A DNA stretch of 64,000 nucleotides from Actinospineispora acaciae DSM 45401 (GTDB taxonomy: Bacteria > Actinomycetota > Actinomycetes > Mycobacteriales > Pseudonocardiaceae). A program made the position numbers and the translations under genes. A model generated the notes under the pieces. That model worked only from the letters and a program-made list of their open reading frames with translations. It made no database searches and was not told the DNA's origin. This document shows positions 58,752-64,000 of this stretch, one piece after another. The DNA is taken from NCBI RefSeq assembly GCF_000620785.1, contig NZ_JIAI01000008.1, positions 62,001 to 126,000 on the forward strand, written 5' to 3'. Each line of letters begins with the position of its first letter. The stretch's first letter is position 1.

Positions 58752-61733
58752 TCACGGGTCGCCCCCGCCGTCGCGGCCGTTGGACTCCTCACCCGGCTCC
58801 TTGGCGCGATGCCGGGCCTGCCTGCCCTGCTGAACGCCGCGCTGGTAGCTGGCCAGCCGGCCCCTGATCTGCTCGGCGCTGCGGGCCGGCACCGCGGAGG
58901 CCGGCACCGCGCCGCCCTCGACGGACCCGCCGGGCATGAGGTGCGACTTGGGCTTGCGCTTGGGCAGGCCGGCGCGGGTCGTCGCGGTGTTCTGCTCCTC
59001 CTCCGGCATCGGGCTCAGCAGCGACCCGTCGGGGGCGCTCCACCCGGAGTCGGCGACCGCCTGCTCGGGGCCGTCCTCGGCCTGGTCGGGTCCGTTGCCC
59101 GGGGTCTGCCAGTTGTCCCGGAACCACGCCGAGGCCATCTGTTCGAAGATCGGCGAGTCGTCCAGCCCGCGCGCCGGCCCGCTGCCGCCGTCCAGCGACG
59201 AGGGTGGGGGCGGAGGTGGCGGCGGTGGCGGGCCGGGCTGGCGCGGTTGCTGCGAGCCCCGGGTGGGCGGGGGCGGCGTCTGCCCGCGCGGTGGTTGCGC
59301 GGGCGGTGGTGGCTGCGCGGGTGGTGGCTGCGCGGGCGGCGGGGGCGGCGGCTGTTGCTGTGGCTGCTGCGACTGCCTCGGCTGTCCGGACTGGTCGAAG
59401 CGGCCGGCCAGCGAGGCGCCCGCCGTGCGCCGGGGCAGCGGGGGCGCATCCGACGGCGGGGCGTCGGAGCCGGAGCCGGAGTCGCCGAGCCCGCCGTCGG
59501 AGGGAACCGCGTCGGCCCAGCCGGCGTCGGCCCGCACCGCGTCGGCCCAGCCGGTGTCCGCCGAAACGGTGTCCGGCGGGGCGGGCTCGGTCGGGCCGGG
59601 CTCGAGGTGGGTCGGTTCCGGGCCGTGCCCGTTGCGGGACGCCCCGTTCACCCGGCCGGCGGCCGCTCCGACCAGCGCGGTCCGCTCGGCGACCTGGACG
59701 GCCACCGTCGCGGCGGCGCCCCGGCTGGCCATCCCGGCACCGGCACCGCCACCGGCGCCGGCCAGGCCCGAGCCGTCGCCGCCCCGGCCCGGCGCGGCCG
59801 CGGTGATCAGCTCGGCGGGCACCGTCACCGACGCGGTCACCCCGCTGCCGCCGACGGCCGAACGCTCGGACTCGGTGCTGGCCAACTGCACGCTCACACC
59901 GTGCCGGTGGGCCAGCCGGCCGACCACGAACAGGCCCATCCGGCGCGACGCCGAGACGTCCACCACGCTCGGCCCGGCCAGCCGGTTGTTCGCGGTGATC
60001 AGCTCCTCGCCGGCCATGCCGACGCCCCTGTCCACGATCTCCACCCGGATCGCGCCGTCGTCCAGGAACCTGCTGGTGATCACCACCGAGGTCTCCGGCG
60101 GGGAGAAGCTGGTGGCGTTGTCCAGCAGCTCGGCGATCAGGTGCACCAGGTCGCTGGCGGCGCGGCCGCTGACCTGCCCGCTCGGCGGCTGCTGCACGAC
60201 GCACCGCTTGTACTGCTCGATCTCGGACACCGCGGCGCGCAGCACGTCCACCACCGGCACCGAGGCGCCGCCGCGCTTGGTCAGCTCGCTGCCGGCCAGC
60301 ACCAGCAGGTTCTCGCTGTTGCGCCGCATGCGGGTGGCCAGGTGGTCGAGCTGGAACAGGTTGTCGAGCTGCTCGGCGTCCTGCTCGTTGCGCTCCAGCC
60401 GCTCGATCAGCCGTAGCTGGCGCTCGACAAGGCCCTGGCTGCGCCGCGAGAGGTTGACGAACATGCCGCTGACGCTGGTCTGCAGGGTGGCCTGCTCGGC
60501 GGCCAGCCGGACCGCCTGCCCGTGCACCGCGTCGAACGCCCGTGCCACCTGACCGATCTCCTCCGTGCTGGTCACCGGGACCGGCTTGATGTTGACGTTG
60601 GGCACCTCGCCGGCGCGCATGCTGTCCACCGCCTTGGGCAGCCGGCGGTCGGCCACGTCCAGCGCGGTGCGCCGCAGCAGCCGCAGCGGCTTGAGCAGCG
60701 ACTTACCGATCAGGTACACCACCGTCGCGGCGGCCAGCATGGTCAGCAGCAGGATCACCGAGTCGATGCCGGCGGCGTTGCGCGCGTCCTCCTGCTGGGC
60801 GGCGCTGGTGGCCTTGATCTCGTCGCGCAGCGCGGTCTCGGCGGTCCGCATCTGCTCAAGTACGGAGTTGGACGCGTCGTCCCATTCCTTCGCGCCCAGC
60901 CCGAGCTGGCCCCGGCTGTTCACCCGGCTCAGCGCCGACTGCTTGAGCCGCTGGCGCTCGCCGTTGGCGGTGTCGGTGGCGAAGCCGGCGAAGCGGGCCT
61001 GCTGGTCGGCGTCCAGGCTGGCCCGCAGCTGGCCGAGCGCGGAGTTCAGCCTGGCGTCGGTGGCCCGCACCGCGTCCGCGTCGGAGGGCAGCATCTCGGA
61101 GCGTGCGACGGCCACCGCGAGCACCGCATGCTCCAGCGCGACCTGCTCGCGGGCCACGTCCAGCTCGGCGAGCGCGGCGGACAGCCCGGCCAGCGCGGGC
61201 GTGGCGAGCTGGCGGCCCAGCGAGGTAGCGAACACCGTCATCGGCTCGATCAGGCCGGTGTAGCGGGCGATCACCGCGGGAGCGTCGATCCCGCCGCCGG
61301 CCACCTGACCACGCACCGGCTCCAGCCCGTCCAGGTTCTGCTTGGCCTGTTGGTAGGCGGTGGCGGGGGCGCCGGCCATGCTGGTCGGGTCGCCCACGGA
61401 GAGGGCCAGGTCGCCGAGCGCGCCGTCGGTCGCGGCGGCCACGTCGCGGATCGCCCCGCGATCGCCCACCCGGTTCTCCTGGACGAATACAGAGGCCTGA
61501 TCACGTTCCTTCTGCAGCTGGGCGATCACCGTGGACGCCTTGTCCCGCAGCAGGACATACCTGTCCAGCGCGGCCAGCGAACCCGCGTCGTGGGTGCGGT
61601 CGGCGATCCGTAGTCCGCCCAGCGTCAGGCCGAGCAACGTCGGCACCAACAGCACCGCCGCAAGCTTGATCGGCAAAGGCCAGTTACGCGGTTGTAACCG
61701 CCCAGAGCGAACGGGTGCCGTCACATCTGTCAC
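58752..61733 (-). CDS. cvnA: Conservon sensor histidine kinase-like protein, CvnA
   Basis: About 993 residues. A short cytoplasmic start, membrane helix (about 22-42), an extracellular nitrate/nitrite-sensing-type helical domain (to ~325), a second membrane helix, HAMP-like linker, dimerisation region and HATPase_c (LVHLIAELLDNATSFSPPE; VEIVDRGVGMAGEELI; MGLFVVGRLAHRHG). The last ~350 residues are Pro/Gln-rich, with polyproline runs and an ADAGWADAV-type short repeat. GTG 61733 follows GGGGAGG. Heads the cvnA-B-C-D operon. Confidence 0.92.
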   Translation of the reverse strand: MTDVTAPVRSGRLQPRNWPLPIKLAAVLLVPTLLGLTLGGLRIADRTHDAGSLAALDRYVLLRDKASTVIAQLQKERDQASVFVQENRVGDRGAIRDVAAATDGALGDLALSVGDPTSMAGAPATAYQQAKQNLDGLEPVRGQVAGGGIDAPAVIARYTGLIEPMTVFATSLGRQLATPALAGLSAALAELDVAREQVALEHAVLAVAVARSEMLPSDADAVRATDARLNSALGQLRASLDADQQARFAGFATDTANGERQRLKQSALSRVNSRGQLGLGAKEWDDASNSVLEQMRTAETALRDEIKATSAAQQEDARNAAGIDSVILLLTMLAAATVVYLIGKSLLKPLRLLRRTALDVADRRLPKAVDSMRAGEVPNVNIKPVPVTSTEEIGQVARAFDAVHGQAVRLAAEQATLQTSVSGMFVNLSRRSQGLVERQLRLIERLERNEQDAEQLDNLFQLDHLATRMRRNSENLLVLAGSELTKRGGASVPVVDVLRAAVSEIEQYKRCVVQQPPSGQVSGRAASDLVHLIAELLDNATSFSPPETSVVITSRFLDDGAIRVEIVDRGVGMAGEELITANNRLAGPSVVDVSASRRMGLFVVGRLAHRHGVSVQLASTESERSAVGGSGVTASVTVPAELITAAAPGRGGDGSGLAGAGGGAGAGMASRGAAATVAVQVAERTALVGAAAGRVNGASRNGHGPEPTHLEPGPTEPAPPDTVSADTGWADAVRADAGWADAVPSDGGLGDSGSGSDAPPSDAPPLPRRTAGASLAGRFDQSGQPRQSQQPQQQPPPPPPAQPPPAQPPPPAQPPRGQTPPPPTRGSQQPRQPGPPPPPPPPPPSSLDGGSGPARGLDDSPIFEQMASAWFRDNWQTPGNGPDQAEDGPEQAVADSGWSAPDGSLLSPMPEEEQNTATTRAGLPKRKPKSHLMPGGSVEGGAVPASAVPARSAEQIRGRLASYQRGVQQGRQARHRAKEPGEESNGRDGGGDP

Positions 61734-62042
61734 CTCAGCGCCTCCCCCGCACACCGCCAGACAACCCTCGGCGCTCCGCAGTGCGCCGGTTCACCCGTAG
61801 GTTCCCCCGAACCGACACCTCCCGTCGATCTTCGACACGCCCACCGAGCAGAAACGGGGAGCCCAAGATCAACGGGAGTATGATCTTGCTGGCGGTAGTG
61901 CGTCTTGAGGGCGCAAAGTATAGCGGGGTGTAAAGAGTCTCCTACTCTACCCGTGGGGAAGACGTGACAGCCGCTTCGCGTTTGCATCCTTCGGCATGTC
62001 CATGAACTACTACCGCCGTCATCCCGGCGGAAAGGAACGTCC
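61734..62042. other. Divergent promoter region of cvnA and the XPB helicase gene
   Basis: A 309-bp gene-free stretch, relatively AT-rich at 61860-61945. It must hold both promoters and the XPB leader. TATAGC at 61919-61924 is a candidate -10 but lacks a well-spaced -35. GGCGGAAAGGAACG at 62028-62041 is the XPB ribosome region. Confidence 0.45.
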
Positions 62043-63695
62043 GTGACCGACGGACCGCTGATCGTCCAGTCCGACAAGACGCTGCTGCTCGAGGTGGAGC
62101 ACCCGGCCGCCGCCGAGGCCCGCGCCGCGATCGCGCCCTTCGCCGAGCTGGAGCGCGCGCCCGAGCACGTGCACACCTACCGGGTCACCCCGCTGGCGCT
62201 GTGGAACGCGCGCGCCGCCGGGCACGACGCCGAGCAGGTGGTGGACGCGCTGGTCCGCTTCTCCCGCTACGCCGTGCCGCAGCCGCTGCTGGTCGACGTG
62301 GTGGACACCATGGGCCGCTACGGCCGGCTGCAGCTGGTCAAGTCCCCGGTGCACGGCCTGGTGCTGGTCTCGCTGGACCGCGCGGTGCTTGAGGAGATCC
62401 TCAGGCAGAAGAAGATCGCCCCGCTGCTCGGCACCCGGCTCGACGACGACACGGTTCTGGTGCACCCGTCCGAGCGCGGGCGGCTCAAGCAGGCGCTGCT
62501 CAAGGTCGGCTGGCCCGCCGAGGACCTGGCCGGCTACGTGGACGGCGAACACCACCCGATCGAGCTGCGCGAGAACGGCTGGACGCTGCGCGACTACCAG
62601 CGCGACGCGGTGTCCGGGTTCTGGGCCGGCGGCTCCGGGGTGGTGGTGCTGCCCTGCGGCGCCGGCAAGACGCTGGTCGGAGCGGCGGCGATGGCCGAGG
62701 CGCAGGCGACCACGCTGATCCTGGTCACGAACACGGTGGCCGGCCGGCAGTGGAAGCGCGAGCTGGTCGCCCGCACCAGCCTGACCGAGGACGAGATCGG
62801 CGAGTACTCCGGCGAGCGCAAGGAGATCCGCCCGGTCACCATCGCCACCTACCAGGTGATGACCCGCAAGTCTCGCGGGGAATACAGGCACCTGGAGCTG
62901 TTCGACTCCCGGGACTGGGGCCTGATCGTCTACGACGAGGTGCACCTGCTGCCCGCGCCGGTGTTCCGGATGACCGCGGACCTGCAGTCGCGCCGCCGCC
63001 TCGGGCTGACCGCCACCCTGGTCCGCGAGGACGGCCGGGAGGGCGACGTGTTCTCCCTGATCGGACCGAAGCGCTACGACGCCCCGTGGCGCGACATCGA
63101 GCAGCAGGGCTGGATCGCGCCGGCCGACTGCGTCGAGGTCCGGGTCACCCTGACCGACGCCGAGCGCCTGGGTTACGCCACGGCGGAGGCCGACGAGCGG
63201 TACAAGCTGTGCGCCACCGCCCGTACCAAGGTCCCCGTGGTGCGCGCCATCCTGGACCAGCACCCCGGCGAGCCCGCGCTGGTCATCGGCGCCTACCTGG
63301 AGCAGCTGCACGAGCTGGCCGAGGACCTGGACTGCCCGGTGGTGGAGGGCTCGACCAAGAACAAGGAGCGCGAGGCGCTGTTCGACGCGTTCCGCCGGGG
63401 CGAGGTCCCCAGGCTGGTCGTGTCCAAGGTGGCCAACTTCTCCATCGACCTGCCCGAGGCGTCGGTGGCCGTGCAGGTCTCCGGCACCTTCGGCTCCCGG
63501 CAGGAGGAGGCCCAACGCCTGGGCCGTCTACTCCGCCCCAAAGGCGACCACCGCCAGGCCCACTTCTACTCGGTGATCTCCCGCGACACCCTGGACACCG
63601 AGTACGCCGCACACCGCCAGCGCTTCCTGGCCGAACAGGGCTACGCCTACCGCATCATGGACGCCGACGACCTGCTCGGCCCGCCTGTGGTCTAA
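62043..63695 (+). CDS. XPB-type DNA helicase
   Basis: A 550-residue SF2 3'-5' helicase. The N-terminal helicase_C_3-type domain covers about 1-170; Walker A PCGAGKT at 204-210, DEVH at 298-301, LTATLVRED with the XPB RED motif at 328-330, and the second RecA domain ending RLGRLLRPKGD. Bacterial XPB proteins unwind forked DNA in repair. Orthologue of Rv0861c (ercc3) by context. GTG 62043. Confidence 0.95.
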   Translation: MTDGPLIVQSDKTLLLEVEHPAAAEARAAIAPFAELERAPEHVHTYRVTPLALWNARAAGHDAEQVVDALVRFSRYAVPQPLLVDVVDTMGRYGRLQLVKSPVHGLVLVSLDRAVLEEILRQKKIAPLLGTRLDDDTVLVHPSERGRLKQALLKVGWPAEDLAGYVDGEHHPIELRENGWTLRDYQRDAVSGFWAGGSGVVVLPCGAGKTLVGAAAMAEAQATTLILVTNTVAGRQWKRELVARTSLTEDEIGEYSGERKEIRPVTIATYQVMTRKSRGEYRHLELFDSRDWGLIVYDEVHLLPAPVFRMTADLQSRRRLGLTATLVREDGREGDVFSLIGPKRYDAPWRDIEQQGWIAPADCVEVRVTLTDAERLGYATAEADERYKLCATARTKVPVVRAILDQHPGEPALVIGAYLEQLHELAEDLDCPVVEGSTKNKEREALFDAFRRGEVPRLVVSKVANFSIDLPEASVAVQVSGTFGSRQEEAQRLGRLLRPKGDHRQAHFYSVISRDTLDTEYAAHRQRFLAEQGYAYRIMDADDLLGPPVV

Positions 63696-63700
63696 CCGCC

Positions 63701-63745
63701 CGCGAGTCGGGGATTTTGCCAGGGTGAGTCGCGGATTTCGTCAGG
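63701..63745. repeat. Tandem 22-nt gene-end element, copy 3
   Basis: Same element as at 7969-8013 and 11752-11797, oriented as copy 1, in the gap between the XPB gene and the convergent membrane-protein gene. Units differ by a few substitutions. Confidence 0.7.
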
Positions 63746-63758
63746 TCCGCGGGTCGGG

Positions 63759-64000
63759 TCACCAGAGCACGGCGGCCGCCGTGGTGGCGACCAGCAGGCC
63801 GGCCACGACCGGGACGAACAGCCTGCGGGCCAGGTCGATCACGGACACGCCGGTGATCCCGGCCACCGCGATCAGCGTCGACCAGACCACCAGGGTGCCG
63901 CCGCCCACCCAGGTCGCGCCGTTCTGCGCCACCGCAGCCAGGGTGGCCGGGTCGGCACCGCTCGCGCCGCCCAGGGCGGCGGCCAGCGTCCCGGTGAACG
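63759..64000 (-). CDS. C-terminal part of a polytopic membrane protein (cut by window edge)
   Basis: An open frame from the window edge to TGA at 63759-63761 encodes about 79 residues with two long hydrophobic stretches (TLVVWSTLIAVAGITGVSVI; LFVPVVAGLLVATTAAAVLW), joined by the short DLARR loop. It looks like the end of a transporter or permease. The family cannot be named from this fragment. Confidence 0.6.
   Translation of the reverse strand, partial: FTGTLAAALGGASGADPATLAAVAQNGATWVGGGTLVVWSTLIAVAGITGVSVIDLARRLFVPVVAGLLVATTAAAVLW

Overview
This is a very GC-rich actinobacterial segment, most likely from a Pseudonocardiales-type actinomycete (Amycolatopsis-like). The taxonomic guess is an inference from gene content: a mycofactocin cluster, a conservon (cvnA-D), DUF6247/RelE, LysM-containing Rpf proteins, an XPB-type helicase, high GC, and many GTG/TTG starts with 1-8 bp overlaps.

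Layout. Positions 1-6470 are a tightly packed sugar operon: two ABC permeases, a GH5-type glycosidase, a ROK regulator, xylA and xylB. Positions 6608-7937 hold moaA-moaD. Positions 8010-11755 hold two TetR units, each facing a redox or membrane target. From 11802 to 17557 come a P1-family peptidase and a molybdenum hydroxylase operon, coxS-L-M-G, whose large subunit carries the form II motif. After a small toxin-antitoxin pair and DUF5134, 19313-27028 carries the mycofactocin genes: mftA (32 residues, outside usual ORF cut-offs), mftB, mftC and mftE together, then an arsR/SRPBCC/DUF899/SnoaL/phosphatase insert, then a mycofactocin-type SDR and mftF. Positions 27359-33015 hold a FemAB-like protein, two paralogous flavin monooxygenases and two more TetR genes with palindromic operators.

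Positions 33118-42208 are the least explained part: a DHA2-type exporter, then two tandem copies of a two-gene module (STAND-like protein followed by a membrane-anchored extracellular ligand-binding protein). Between them lies a remnant of the exporter 3' end, showing that the whole block was duplicated. Both STAND-like proteins have lost the Walker A lysine.

Positions 42370-63695 look like a core block: coxD-E-F maturation genes, rpf, moaE-mog-moaC, a second rpf, malic enzyme, an HTH/2H-phosphoesterase pair, a MobA/MocA-like transferase, a conserved 58-residue protein, a helicase_C_3/WYL protein, the cvnA-D signalling operon and the XPB helicase. Much of this order (XPB, helicase_C_3, small protein, moaC, mog, moaE, rpf, moaD, moaA) matches Rv0861c-Rv0869c of Mycobacterium tuberculosis as I recall it. 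Here moaD-moaA are about 38 kb away from rpf, and the cox, mft and duplicated-receptor genes fill the gap.

A shared theme is molybdenum cofactor supply (moaA, C, D, E, mog, a MobA/MocA-like protein, XdhC/CoxF) feeding a molybdenum hydroxylase. Two repeated non-coding families mark gene ends: a ~46-48 bp near-perfect inverted repeat (3 copies) and a tandem 22-nt element (3 copies). I saw no rRNA, tRNA, CRISPR, insertion sequence or phage genes.
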